From NCBI GenBank assembly GCA_038322995.1, contig JBBQGM010000006.1, positions 31,698 to 95,697 of the forward strand: a stretch of DNA of 64,000 nucleotides, written 5' to 3'. Under the pieces are notes generated by a model. That model saw only the letters and a list, made by a program, of their open reading frames with translations, did no database searches and was not told the origin of the DNA. Below are positions 47,198-55,881 of this stretch, in pieces (position 1 is the stretch's first letter; each line of letters starts with the position of its first letter). Source of the stretch: QHXQ01 sp038322995 (lineage in GTDB: Bacteria > Acidobacteriota > Blastocatellia > Pyrinomonadales > Pyrinomonadaceae). Both the position numbers and the translations under genes were made by a program.

Positions 47198-47487
47198 TCA
47201 CTTGGACAGATCGACGGTTTTGCTGCCGCGCGCGGAGGCCAGTGTAAAGTTGGGCAGGACGCGAAACGACATGAGGCCGCCGCCGACGCGTACGGTTGGC
47301 GCGGGATGAGGTCGAGGCGCAAGGTCAGACGTACATAAGCGCCGACGAAGTGTATCTCTTCGACGATGCCGTTGGTCAGCCGCCGGCAGCCAGGGGGCAG
47401 TTCGCGGGTCTCGCTCAACACTACATCTTCGGGCCAGAAAACAAGTTTGACCATTTGCCCGGCGCGGAAGGGTACCGCCTCCGTCAC
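47198..47487 (-). pseudogene. Frameshifted TOBE-like domain protein
   Basis: One frame from GTG 47487 encodes a TOBE-like stretch (VKLVFWPEDVVLSETRELPPG, then IVEEIHFVGAYVRLTLRLDL) as found at the C terminus of transport ATPases. Near 47300 the sense continues in the neighbouring frame (TVRVGGGLMSFRVLPNFTLAS) to a stop at 47198, so an indel has broken it. The GTG overlaps the stop of the upstream MBL-rhodanese gene. No transporter ATPase is attached. Confidence 0.55.
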
Positions 47488-48884
47488 GCACCACTCGGCA
47501 CTGTCGTTTCATAGCCCGCGCTCGTCCACGCGCTCGTGCCGCCGGTGACGTTGAGTAGTTTGGCATAGCCGTGTTGCGCGAGAAGGCTGGTGGCTGCGCT
47601 AGATCGATAACCACCGGCGCAGATGACGGCGAGCGGGCGCGTCGGGTCGAGGTTTAAGGCGGCGATCTGTTTTTCGAGTTGCGCGAGCGGTGCGTTCTGC
47701 GCCTGCGGCACGTGCCCGCTCGCGTATTCCGGCGGCCGGCGTACGTCGAGCACTTGCAGGTCAGGCTTGACTGCGATCAATACCTGCAATTCGGCGACGG
47801 TGATTTGCGGCACGGTGGTTAAGGCGCGCCCGTTCGCGCGCCAGGCCGCGACCCCGCCGCACAGATAGCCGCGCACTCCCTCAAGCCCGACGCGCGCCAG
47901 CCGTAGCACCGCTTCATCCACCTGCGCTGCACCCTCGGCCACGATTACGATGGGCGCATCTGACGCGAGCAGACTCCCGGCCCAGATCGCAAACTGCCCG
48001 CTCAAGCCGATGTTGACCGCACCGGGCACGTGCCCCGCGCCGAACTCAGCGGCCGCGCGCACGTCAAGCACGACGGCGCGTTGCTCGATCTGTTGCGCCA
48101 CTTCTTCAGGCGCGAGCGCGGCGGGGCGCGGGCGTTCGTCTAAGGCTAACGCGCCGGTGCGATTAAGCGCCGCGTCGCGCGCGAAGTAAGCGGGCTGTTC
48201 GGGTAGATCGGCCGTCATCAGTCGCACGAACTCATCGCGCGCCATCGGTTGCAGCGCGTAGTTGAACTGCCGTTGTTGCCCGATGGTCGAAGATGTCTCC
48301 TGCGACATGTTGCGCCCGCACAGCGAGCCTGCGCCGTGCGCCGGATAAACTTCGACCGCGTCGGCCAACGGCAACAGCTTATCGTGCAGGCTGTCGTAGA
48401 GCAGCCCGGCCATCATCTCCGGCGTGTAGCCTTGCGCGCCCGCGAGATCGGGCCGGCCCACATCGCCGATAAAAAGCGTGTCGCCGGTCAGCACCTTCTG
48501 CGGTTCAGCCGAGACGGTCGGATCGATGATGAGGATCGAGATGCCTTCGGGCGTGTGCCCCGGCGTCTCAAGGATGCGTAAAATCAAATGACCGACCGGC
48601 AGCTCGTCGCCATCCTTAACTGCTCTATGCGGCAACTCCGCGCCGGCCCGTGCGCCGAACACGATTTCCGCGCCGGTGCGCGCGGCCAGTTCCCTATGCC
48701 CGCTCACAAAGTCCGCGTGCAGGTGCGTCTCGATGACATACTTGATCGCGCAGCCTTGCGCCGCCGCTTCTGTGATGTACTGCGCCACGTCGCGCTGCGG
48801 ATCGACGACCGCCGCCGCGCCGTCCGCGCAGATCAAATACGAGGCGTGTGCGAGACAGCCGAGGTAGAACTGTTTGAAATACAT
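47484..48884 (-). CDS. Persulfide-dioxygenase-like MBL hydrolase fused to two rhodanese domains
   Basis: About 466 residues. The first half is an ETHE1-like metallo-beta-lactamase domain with THLHADFVSG (about residue 58) and a later TPGHTPEG. Two rhodanese domains follow: one around residue 265-350 without a usable cysteine, and a C-terminal one with active site ICAGGYRS (about 440). It probably oxidises or transfers persulfide sulfur. I chose the ATG at 48884 (MYFKQFYLG), with AGGAG before it. A selenoprotein rhodanese is encoded divergently 300 bases away. Confidence 0.9.
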   Translation of the reverse strand: MYFKQFYLGCLAHASYLICADGAAAVVDPQRDVAQYITEAAAQGCAIKYVIETHLHADFVSGHRELAARTGAEIVFGARAGAELPHRAVKDGDELPVGHLILRILETPGHTPEGISILIIDPTVSAEPQKVLTGDTLFIGDVGRPDLAGAQGYTPEMMAGLLYDSLHDKLLPLADAVEVYPAHGAGSLCGRNMSQETSSTIGQQRQFNYALQPMARDEFVRLMTADLPEQPAYFARDAALNRTGALALDERPRPAALAPEEVAQQIEQRAVVLDVRAAAEFGAGHVPGAVNIGLSGQFAIWAGSLLASDAPIVIVAEGAAQVDEAVLRLARVGLEGVRGYLCGGVAAWRANGRALTTVPQITVAELQVLIAVKPDLQVLDVRRPPEYASGHVPQAQNAPLAQLEKQIAALNLDPTRPLAVICAGGYRSSAATSLLAQHGYAKLLNVTGGTSAWTSAGYETTVPSGA

Positions 48885-49183
48885 AGCGGACTCCTGACAG
48901 GGTTTGCTTTGATAGAGCGGCAACGAAGGCCTGATAGACACCGCGCGGCTGCGCTTTGATAGGTGCTGCTTTACGCCGCTGATTTTAAGTCGCCGGCCAA
49001 TATTTAGCCAACCGTGCGACGGCGTGCAGGTCATGCTGCAAGAAATTTAATCACTGGTAGCTACGCCAGCTCGGTTGCAGCGGCGCGCAGTGCTTCCATT
49101 CGAGCGGCATTTTGTGCGATGCTATCGGTGCGCTCGAAGCCAGCGGAGCGCAAGTTAAATTTTGGAGGAGACCGAACAAGCTC

Positions 49184-49690
49184 ATGCGTTTCATGCTCTC
49201 ATTAGCCGCCGCCCTCTGCCTGAGCGCGACGCTCCTGCTGCTCGTTGCCTGCAACCCCGAAGCCCTCAAGCAGGGGCAGGCGAATGCGAACAACGCGCCC
49301 ACGACCGTTAACACCAAGCCGACGACCGGCCCGGCCACGCTGCCCGCCCCGCCACCACCGGCGGACAACGTGCGCCGCATCACCGTGGACGAGTTGAAGC
49401 AGGAATTGGCCGCGAACAAGGCCCTGGTTGTGGACGTGCGCGGCGACGCGGCTTACAAGACCGGGCACATCATAGGCTCGATCATGATCCCGGCGGCCGA
49501 GATCGACCAGCACGTGAGCGAGTTGCCGAAGGACAAGCTCATCGTCACCTACTGCTCTTGACCAAACGAACACACAAGCGCCAGTTCGGCGCAGACACTC
49601 AAGAGCAAAAATATGAACAACGTCGCCGCCCTGCTCGGCGGTTACGCCGCCTGGCAAGCTGCCGGCCTACCCGTTGAGAAACAGCCGTAA
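49184..49690 (+). CDS. Rhodanese lipoprotein with in-frame UGA (selenocysteine)
   Basis: Read through the UGA at 49559-49561, the frame gives 168 residues: a lipoprotein signal (lipobox LVAC, Cys23), a Pro/Thr-rich linker and a full rhodanese domain. Before the UGA it has LVVDVRGDAAYKTGHIIG; after it the fold finishes as expected (ALLGGYAAWQAAGLPV) and stops at TAA 49688. The site reads YCS-U-PNE: the usual rhodanese cysteine (124) and selenocysteine two residues on (126), where homologs I know of have YCSCPNE. A GGAGGAG precedes ATG 49184. Ending at the UGA would leave half a fold. No sel genes are in the window, so this is an inference. Confidence 0.8.
49578..49592 (+). promoter_or_regulatory. 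Candidate bacterial SECIS hairpin
   Basis: GCGCC pairs with GGCGC around a five-base loop AGTTC. The loop G at 49584 lies 23 bases after the last base of the UGA, inside the 16-37-base range needed by bacterial SelB. The stem is short (5 bp), so confidence rests on its position as much as its structure. Confidence 0.6.
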
Positions 49691-49723
49691 GCGCGCGTCC
49701 CAGCACAGACAAGCAAACACGTT

Positions 49724-49767
49724 GAAGGGCCCGAAGCCGGATCAGTTGATCCAGCTTCGGGCCCTTC
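49724..49767. terminator. Long bidirectional terminator hairpin
   Basis: A perfect 14-bp outer stem (GAAGGGCCCGAAGC with GCTTCGGGCCCTTC) encloses a further GGATCA/TGATCC stem. It lies between the convergent selenoprotein and methyltransferase-like genes. Confidence 0.8.
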
Positions 49768-49795
49768 GTGGCGCGCGTGGTTAATGTTTGCGCGC

Positions 49796-50680
49796 CTACG
49801 CTTCGCTCAACGCGCAAACCTGTGGCGCGACTGGCGCGTCGGGCACAGCGACGCCAATTTCGTATTTGCCCTCGTGCGGCGCGTAGAAGCGTTTGAGGAA
49901 GATGAGGCTGTCCGCCGGCGTGAGCGTGTGCAAGGCTTCCATGTCGTGGTTGAGCCGAAACTTGTCGTGCCGGTCGGCGCGCTCCAGATAGCCCTGCCGG
50001 TACGCCTGCGCCGCGCTCAGGGCCGGCCCCGGCGCAATCTCCAGCGGCGCGAGGAAGGCGTTGTTGTACTCCAATTCGAGCAACGCATAGCTGTGCCGCG
50101 CGCACAATTCCGCGAGACTTGCGATGCTGTAGCCATAGAAGTGATGGCGCAACTGAAAATCGGGATCGTACTTGACGACGAACTTGATCGGCGGCGGCAG
50201 CTTCTCGTTAATCTCGGTCACGACGAGGCGCGGGCGGAAGTGCGTGAGCAGCGCATCCAGTACAAGGTAGTCGTAACTGTCGATGTCGAGACTGAGGACG
50301 CCGAACTCAGGCGCAAGCTCGTAAGCCTGCAAGAGCGGCACGACGTTCTGCGGCGTCACGCGGCAACGACTGATGAAGACCTGCGGGTGATTGCGATAAG
50401 TGCGCGCGAGCCGATACGCGCGCCGACTATCCAACTCAACCGCCAGCCCGCGCCAGCCCGCCGTGAACAGCGCGTGCGTGTTCGAGTGTCTGACACCATC
50501 GCCCGCGCCCAAGTCCACGGCCACGTGGTCGCGCGGGGCCGGCAACAGCGCGGCGCTGTACTTTTGCAGAATCCGCTCTTCGTCGAAATTAGAAAAGCTG
50601 CGCCGACCTTGGGCCCGCCGGCCGCGCAGCAGCCGGGCGGGGGTTAGCTCGGAAAAAGGAATTGCGTCTAATAAACTCAT
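49796..50680 (-). CDS. Rossmann-fold methyltransferase-like protein
   Basis: About 294 residues. A glycine motif VAVDLGAGDGVRHSNT (about residue 60) followed by GWRGLAVELDSRRAY resembles FkbM-like SAM-dependent methyltransferases, and VLSLDIDSYDYLVLDALL provides the next strand. The substrate is unknown. The start is uncertain between ATG 50680 (MSLLDAIPFS) and 50701. It is convergent with the selenoprotein gene. Confidence 0.65.
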   Translation of the reverse strand: MSLLDAIPFSELTPARLLRGRRAQGRRSFSNFDEERILQKYSAALLPAPRDHVAVDLGAGDGVRHSNTHALFTAGWRGLAVELDSRRAYRLARTYRNHPQVFISRCRVTPQNVVPLLQAYELAPEFGVLSLDIDSYDYLVLDALLTHFRPRLVVTEINEKLPPPIKFVVKYDPDFQLRHHFYGYSIASLAELCARHSYALLELEYNNAFLAPLEIAPGPALSAAQAYRQGYLERADRHDKFRLNHDMEALHTLTPADSLIFLKRFYAPHEGKYEIGVAVPDAPVAPQVCALSEA

Positions 50681-50765
50681 GACCGCGAGCGCACCAAACA
50701 ACCAGCAGCGAGCGCGCCGAAAGTTTAACTTGTCAGTCGGTGCTTGTCACCCAACCTTATTTTTC

Positions 50766-51524
50766 TCACATCCAGCGCAAGCCGGCGATGCGCTCAAGCT
50801 GCGGCGCGAAGCGGAAGCGTTCGAGCGCTTTGGGCCGCCGCTCTTGCAGCGCGGCCAACTCGCGCGCCACCTCGCGCCGCACGCCGCGCCCCGCCGCATC
50901 CAACGCCGCCATCCGCTCGACCACGCGGCTCAACGCCAGACACACGCCCTCGACGAACCCGCGCACGTCCGTCTGCCGGCTCAAATGCGCCTCGCCGGCC
51001 ACATATTCGACGCACGCGCCGAGCGCGGGCAGGAACGGATAATCGTCCGCCAATTCAGCCCGCACCGCGCTAAAATGCGCGGTGAAACTCTCCGGCGATG
51101 TGGCCGCGAGCGCCCGCTCGACGGCCGCGATCACATCGCCGCTCAACTGCAACACCGTGCGGCGATCAACGTCAGTCTGCGCCGCGGCCGCCGCCGCCGC
51201 TGGCGGCCGCAACTCGGTGAACGAGTCGGCCGCCGGATGCTCATAGACGCTGATGCGGCCGCCCTCTTCGCGAGCACGCACGAGCAGCCGTTGCAACGCC
51301 GCCTCGCCCGCATCTTCGCGCCCGCTCGCGTGGTCGCGCTCGCGCGTCTCCAAACCATGCCGGGCCGCCAGATAAATATCGCCGTCGTACTCATCCAATT
51401 CTACATGCACGCGCCCCGTGAAATCACGCTGTTGCAGAAAGCGCAGCAGCGCCGCCAGATTGACGAACGCGGTGTCCAGATTCTCGTAGATCACGCGCGG
51501 CTGGCTGGGCTGACTTGACGACAT
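50766..51524 (-). CDS. DUF4388-like N-terminal domain protein, unknown
   Basis: A 252-residue soluble protein. The N-terminal part (NLAALLRFLQQRDFTGRVHVELDEYDGDIYLAA) resembles the DUF4388/PATAN-type domain found in acidobacterial and deltaproteobacterial signalling proteins. The rest is helical and arginine/alanine-rich with no recognised motif. Function unknown. A short heptamer repeat lies just upstream of its start. Confidence 0.6.
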   Translation of the reverse strand: MSSSQPSQPRVIYENLDTAFVNLAALLRFLQQRDFTGRVHVELDEYDGDIYLAARHGLETRERDHASGREDAGEAALQRLLVRAREEGGRISVYEHPAADSFTELRPPAAAAAAAQTDVDRRTVLQLSGDVIAAVERALAATSPESFTAHFSAVRAELADDYPFLPALGACVEYVAGEAHLSRQTDVRGFVEGVCLALSRVVERMAALDAAGRGVRREVARELAALQERRPKALERFRFAPQLERIAGLRWM

Positions 51525-51534
51525 GATGCTTAGC

Positions 51535-51572
51535 GAATAGCTGTTAGCTGTTAGTTATCAGCTTTGTGGAGC
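51535..51572. repeat. AGCTGTT heptamer repeat
   Basis: Tandem TAGCTGT/TAGCTGT/TAGTTAT units followed by CAGCTT, the same sequence type as the palindrome at 26876-26930 but with a weaker second arm. It lies between the SDR gene end and the DUF4388-like gene start. Confidence 0.55.
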
Positions 51573-51590
51573 TTTAGTGCGCGCGGGCAA

Positions 51591-52376
51591 CTAGCGGCCC
51601 TTTGACATGCGGGCGACGACCTTGGGCACGGCGTTCAGTGGCAGCAGGCGTTGCCCGCGCATCATCCATCTGTTCTTACGGCCCGGTATGACGAGCCCGC
51701 CGCCCTCATCGAGCTTTTGCAGCGTCTCCTCAACCACCTCTTCGTGCCCCTGTTCGCCGCCGGGCACTTTCTGCCGTGGCGTCGGCCCCGCTTCAGCTTC
51801 CGGGTCAGGCCGGAGGCGACCGGGACACACGGTCACGATCTTCACGCCGACGGGGCGCAACTCTTCGCGTAGCGCCATCGAGAACGTGGTGAGAAAGGCT
51901 TTGGTAGCGGAATAGAGCGCGGCGTAAGGGATCGGTTGAAAGCCCGCGATGGAAGAGACATTGATGATGCCGCCGCGCCCGGCCGCGATCATTGCGGGCA
52001 ACAAGTTGAAGGTCAACTCGACCACGGCCGCGTTGTGCAGATTGATCATCCCCAACTGCTCTGCCAGCGATAGCAGCCGAAACTCGCCGCGCAAGCCGAA
52101 CCCGGCGTTATTGACGAGCAACTCGACCGCGAGACCGCGCTCATGTAACTGCTCGGCGAGCCGCTGCCCCGCCGCCGGTGCGGCCAGATCGAACGTTAAT
52201 GGCGCAACTTGAATTTCGTGCGCGGCGCTTAACTTATCGGCCAAGGCTGTGAGTTTGGCCGGCGTGCGGGCGACGAGGATCAGGTTTTGTTTGCGCGCGG
52301 CGAGTGCCTGTGCGAAGAAGCGGCCGAGACCTTGCGACGCGCCGGTGACGAGGGCATAACCGCCGGCCTGCGTCAT
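51591..52376 (-). CDS. Short-chain dehydrogenase/reductase
   Basis: A 261-residue classical SDR. Visible are the cofactor motif VTGASQGLGRFFAQ, the structural NNAGFG, the catalytic serine in NVSSIAGFQ and the YSATK pair (about residue 155). It uses NAD(P)H; the substrate is unknown, though neighbouring sterol-desaturase homology hints at lipid metabolism. Its ATG overlaps the stop of the desaturase gene by four bases. Confidence 0.9.
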   Translation of the reverse strand: MTQAGGYALVTGASQGLGRFFAQALAARKQNLILVARTPAKLTALADKLSAAHEIQVAPLTFDLAAPAAGQRLAEQLHERGLAVELLVNNAGFGLRGEFRLLSLAEQLGMINLHNAAVVELTFNLLPAMIAAGRGGIINVSSIAGFQPIPYAALYSATKAFLTTFSMALREELRPVGVKIVTVCPGRLRPDPEAEAGPTPRQKVPGGEQGHEEVVEETLQKLDEGGGLVIPGRKNRWMMRGQRLLPLNAVPKVVARMSKGR

Positions 52377-53128
52377 GACGTAGATGTCCGCGTGTTGCTG
52401 TCGAGTTCGGCGGCTTGATTAGTCCGCGGGGTGGAGACAGCCGCCGCAGTGCGCTCGCGGCCGTACATGCGCTGGCGGACAGGTGTGGGAAAGCGCGTGC
52501 GGAAGACCATGTCACACACGCCGCTGCTCGTGCCGAAGCCGCGCGTCATGCCCTGCGAGGTGTGGTGATAAAAGTGGTGCTTCTTCATGTAGCGAATGTA
52601 AGGATTGCGGAAGTTGTAGTAATGCACGCAATGATGCACCCACTCTTCCGTCACGTAGCCTATCGTCGTCGCGGCGAGCAACATAGATAGCGTATACGCG
52701 GGAAAGAGCAAACTGATCGGCACGGCCACAACGAAGAGCGGCAACAAGTCGCGCAGTTGGCCGCTCATATGCAAGCCGTCGAAGGGTCGTTCGTGGTGTT
52801 CCCAATGCAGCGGGTCGAGATACTTGTTAGCGAGGCCCGTGTAGAACTTCTTGTACCACTTCTTCGAGTGCTTAAACCGGCCGTGCAGGATGAAGCGATG
52901 GAAAAAATATTCCACCAGCATCCAGACCGGGAAGCCGGCCAGATAGAACGCGAGGGCGCGGTACGGATGCGCCGTGCGGCTCGCCAGCCCGAACAGGAGC
53001 GCGGAATAAGCCACGTAAAAGGCCGTGATCGGATATAGCCGACGACGGGAGATCGTCGCCTGCTGCTGCTTATAGACAGCGAACGGAACGCCTTGCGCAC
53101 GTGCGTGTAGAACTTGAGCGGACGTCAT
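52373..53128 (-). CDS. Sterol desaturase / fatty-acid hydroxylase superfamily protein
   Basis: A 251-residue membrane protein with three to four hydrophobic segments and the di-iron histidine motifs of the superfamily: HRFILHG, HWEHHERP, HHCVHYY and HHFYHH. It probably hydroxylates or desaturates a lipid. It is coupled to the downstream SDR gene, so the two may act on the same lipid. The strong terminator at 53297 lies upstream of its start. Confidence 0.88.
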   Translation of the reverse strand: MTSAQVLHARAQGVPFAVYKQQQATISRRRLYPITAFYVAYSALLFGLASRTAHPYRALAFYLAGFPVWMLVEYFFHRFILHGRFKHSKKWYKKFYTGLANKYLDPLHWEHHERPFDGLHMSGQLRDLLPLFVVAVPISLLFPAYTLSMLLAATTIGYVTEEWVHHCVHYYNFRNPYIRYMKKHHFYHHTSQGMTRGFGTSSGVCDMVFRTRFPTPVRQRMYGRERTAAAVSTPRTNQAAELDSNTRTSTS

Positions 53129-53296
53129 TAAGAAAAGCCTCTATAAAGGTAAGGTCAGAACCCTGACGACAGGGATTGTCGATGAAACCGGCGGCGTAGT
53201 CAACAGGCTTCAGTCATTCGGACTGTTGCCCGGCTCCCTTTTATTGTACGCAATGCGCCACCAAGAGAGCGGTTACAGTTTATCATTGACCAAGTA

Positions 53297-53334
53297 AAAG
53301 CGCCCGGCGGTCTGTGCTGACCGCCGGGCGCTTT
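53297..53334. terminator. Strong hairpin terminator
   Basis: A perfect 16-bp stem (AAAGCGCCCGGCGGTC with GACCGCCGGGCGCTTT), 6-base loop, flanked by A- and T-rich ends. For the minus-strand pseudogene at 53358 it is the natural terminator. Confidence 0.85.
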
Positions 53335-53357
53335 CATTTCTAGATTGACGTTATCAG

Positions 53358-54155
53358 CTATTGACCGGAGACAAGGAACACGTCCCCCGCCCAACGACCG
53401 AGTTGCGCATCCTGCGTATCCTTGACCTTCGCCCGATAGCGGAATTGGTTGCCGTATCGGTCTGTCCGCTGCGACTCTCGATAGTCGAGGGCAAGCGACT
53501 TCAGCCCAAGGGCACGCAACGTATGCAACTCGCCCGGCTCAGATATGCCGTTGTGGTTGGTATCTTGCCAGAGCCGTAGCCGGGAGAAAATAGCATCCTA
53601 TTTCGTCAGCAGGTCATCGCCGTTGCCGCCCTGCGCTGGCTGGTCGTACTCGGCCAAGGCAAGGAATCCGTTCTGTTCCACGCCGGCAGGTGGTGGCGGT
53701 TGTGGGGTGAAGTTGCCGAACAACTCGCGCCCGTTGTCTATCGTGCCGTTGCCATTGCGGTCAAGCGCCAGCCACGCTTCGTCGGCTTGGGCGGTCGTCC
53801 AGGCAAGTTGCTCCGGCGTGCCGTCGGCATCGAGGTCGAACGAGACGCCATGTGCCAGATTGGTCAAGGCAAAGCCGTCGCCGGTCACGTCAATGACAAT
53901 CGGCGAGCCGCGAATGATGCACTGACAACTCGCCTCATCCCAGCGCGCCCGCCCGCCGACCAGCAGACATTCATCGTAGGCAGCTTGGTCGCAATGCTCG
54001 CCCCCGCCCCCCGGCGGGTCTGGCGTCGGAGTTGGTGTCGGGTGGAAGTCTTGGGTCTTCGCTGTATCGCACTCATTCGGGCGGGGCGGCTCAAGCAGTC
54101 TCGGTTCAGCACTGTACCCATTTATTAATTGTTCCTCACTAGAAGGCTGTCGCAT
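53358..54155 (-). pseudogene. Secreted EF-hand-like repeat protein with in-frame amber stop
   Basis: The frame is open from 54155 to 53358 (265 codons) except for one TAG at 53598-53600. Before it come a Pro-Thr linker, SPIVIDVTGDGFALTN and LALDRNGNGTIDNGRELFGNF; after it, in the same frame, IFSRLRLWQDTNHNGISEPGEL and a C-terminal domain ending FLVSGQ. These are the usual pieces of large acidobacterial secreted proteins with calcium-loop repeats. No signal peptide or long N-terminal body is present, so the gene is also truncated. An IS1595-type transposon lies just upstream, which may explain the truncation. Confidence 0.75.
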
Positions 54156-54276
54156 TATGTTTGAGACACCCGCACATTCTTCCAGTCCGACATCTTGAAA
54201 CCCTAAAACATGGGAATTATCCTTTTAACGAACCCACAAGTAGGGACTTATAAAATGGCGGGATTTTATTTGAGAT

Positions 54277-54465
54277 TTACCGCTTCTTCGCTGCGCGCTT
54301 CTTCTCTCGTTTCAGTTTATCCTTGCGCTCTAGTTCCTTCACTGCTTTAGAGTCAACGGTGAGTAGTGCATCTAACGCTTCTTCAAAGGGAAGAGGGTGA
54401 AAGCTGATAGGTTTAGACGCCCCCCCTGCTTCCTTCTCTTTAGGCTGTAGCTTGGTGTTCTTCAT
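54277..54465 (-). CDS. Small basic protein, unknown
   Basis: A 62-residue protein with a HPLPFEEALDALLTV helix in the middle and a very lysine/arginine-rich tail. The PLPFEEAL motif recurs in small proteins of mobile elements, but no function is known to me. It is the last cargo gene before the left transposon end. Confidence 0.55.
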   Translation of the reverse strand: MKNTKLQPKEKEAGGASKPISFHPLPFEEALDALLTVDSKAVKELERKDKLKREKKRAAKKR

Positions 54466-54514
54466 ATAGACACGATCCCTGGTTTATGGGATAATGATTT
54501 TCGGTTTAGTGAAG

Positions 54515-54600
54515 TATCGGGGACGGGATTCGAACCCGCACGCTGCGTACACAGCATCAGTTTTCTAGACTGTCGCGACTACCAATTTCGCCACCCCGGT
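54515..54600 (-). tRNA. Class II tRNA-like gene, Leu-like body with AGA anticodon
   Basis: An 86-base cloverleaf on the minus strand: a 7-bp acceptor with one mismatch, D arm GCG-AAATTGGTAGT-CGC, an anticodon stem of four pairs (CAGT/ACTG) with loop CTAGAAA, a long variable arm (GCTG/CAGC) and a T arm with TTCGAAT. The body and the discriminator A resemble tRNA-Leu, but the loop gives anticodon AGA, a Ser (UCU) reading. No CCA is encoded. Position inside a transposon suggests it may be a mobile or decaying tRNA. Confidence 0.7.
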
Positions 54601-54642
54601 ACATGCGTGGCAACGGTGAGAGCAGGCTTCTAATCTGTACTC

Positions 54643-55194
54643 TCACCGTTGTTGCTTTTTACCCCCTGACTTCTTTGTCGTCCTCTTCTTCGTCGCCCTC
54701 TTTGCTCTTTTCTTTGTCCCTGCTGTTGGTTCAGGCTCGGTATTTACAACGAAAAGCGTGGCCGGAAGTACCACACAAGGCATCGGCCCGCGTCCGGTCG
54801 TGGTGGCTAATATCTCTCGTGCAGCCGAATACAGCATTGAAGAGCCGCTCAATCTAACTAGCGGCTCTATATGTTCAGATGGCACTTGCCCTTGTACCTC
54901 GAAATACCCGACTAGCGTTATTTTGAAGTCATAGGGGTACTTCTTGTCTGGCGGCATCAGCGATGATACAGAAAGCATACATTGCCATCTATGGGAATTT
55001 TCAGGGTGTTGCCCTAGCCCTGTCTGCACATTTATTGTGAGTGCGTCAGGGTTAAACAGAGCTTCGTGTTGTGCGCCAATACCACCTTGAAATTGAAAGA
55101 GCGGGTCAACGTGCGGCGGCCTCACCGTAAAGGCAAGTTCGGTAACGTAGTACCCCTCTAGCCTAACAGGCGGTACTTGTAGCGTTGTTTCCAT
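54643..55194 (-). CDS. SecB-like chaperone
   Basis: A 183-residue protein with the SecB-like order: an opening strand region (VRLEGYYVTELAFTV), a second set (ITLVGYFEVQG), then a C-terminal SSMLYSAAREILATTTGRGPMPCVVLPATLF block that parallels the end of SecB. A lysine-rich tail follows. It lies next to hicB in the order expected of toxin-antitoxin-chaperone systems, where a SecB-like chaperone protects the antitoxin. Assignment rests on motif pattern, not on a search. Confidence 0.7.
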   Translation of the reverse strand: METTLQVPPVRLEGYYVTELAFTVRPPHVDPLFQFQGGIGAQHEALFNPDALTINVQTGLGQHPENSHRWQCMLSVSSLMPPDKKYPYDFKITLVGYFEVQGQVPSEHIEPLVRLSGSSMLYSAAREILATTTGRGPMPCVVLPATLFVVNTEPEPTAGTKKRAKRATKKRTTKKSGGKKQQR

Positions 55195-55218
55195 TGGCGC
55201 ACCTCTTTCATTCGTACA

Positions 55219-55881
55219 TTAGCCTAAGCCTATCGTATCTTCTGGGGCCGGTTTATTACGATCCAATGCTGCCACGTTAACTCCAAATGAGTTGATATGG
55301 GGGGACGTAAACCCCACAAACCCCGCGTAACTTTGCCTCCCTATTACCTCTGCGCTAAGGCGGTGAGCGGTTGCACTTCCAGTCTGCCCCGCAAATATAT
55401 CCAGATAAGGGGCTAACCGCTTTATGCCGTGCTGCTCCATCTGGTGAGTCAGCCGTTGCTCCATAAACTGCCGCGCTGTTTGATTCTGCTGTGCTTGTTG
55501 CGCTACGACTCCCTGTATTTCGTTGAGAAAGCGGGTGCCTATTTGCTCGCCAGCCACTCTCATTTGGATCGCGCCTGCCAGATACTGATTTAAGCTTTCC
55601 CCCTCTTCTTCCGCCCGCTCTGCGGCCAAACGGTGAAGGGTTTTTGAAATACGGAGGCGTGTTTGACCACTATATTCACGGGCGGTTTGCGGCTCAGGCA
55701 GGGGGATACCGCGCTCGTCGCAGGTCTTAATAAACAACCCAAGGGCGATCTTCGCCTCTGCTAGTGCTTCCTCTTCCGTTTCTCCTAAAGCTGAGAGTCC
55801 GGGGAAAGCGGGACAGGTAGCTACAAACTCCCCGTCTTCCTCGCTCCAGGCAATGTTGAATGGGTATTTATTTACTGCCAT
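55219..55881 (-). CDS. hicB: HicB-family antitoxin with long C-terminal extension
   Basis: About 220 residues. The N-terminal HicB domain reads YPFNIAWSEEDGEFVATCPAFPG and then TEEEALAEAKIAL; next comes an Arc-type helix (RLRISKTLHRLAAERAEEEG). An unusual 120-residue C-terminal extension of no known family follows, perhaps the segment recognised by the SecB-like chaperone. I chose ATG 55881 (MAVNKYPF); it overlaps the 3' end of the frameshifted hicA by 14 bases. Confidence 0.85.
   Translation of the reverse strand: MAVNKYPFNIAWSEEDGEFVATCPAFPGLSALGETEEEALAEAKIALGLFIKTCDERGIPLPEPQTAREYSGQTRLRISKTLHRLAAERAEEEGESLNQYLAGAIQMRVAGEQIGTRFLNEIQGVVAQQAQQNQTARQFMEQRLTHQMEQHGIKRLAPYLDIFAGQTGSATAHRLSAEVIGRQSYAGFVGFTSPHINSFGVNVAALDRNKPAPEDTIGLG

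Noticed and set aside
54515..54600. The tRNA as an amber suppressor explaining the TAG codons
   Set aside because: The loop contains CTA, but in the only stem that pairs (CAGT/ACTG) the anticodon is AGA, not CTA, so it would not read UAG.
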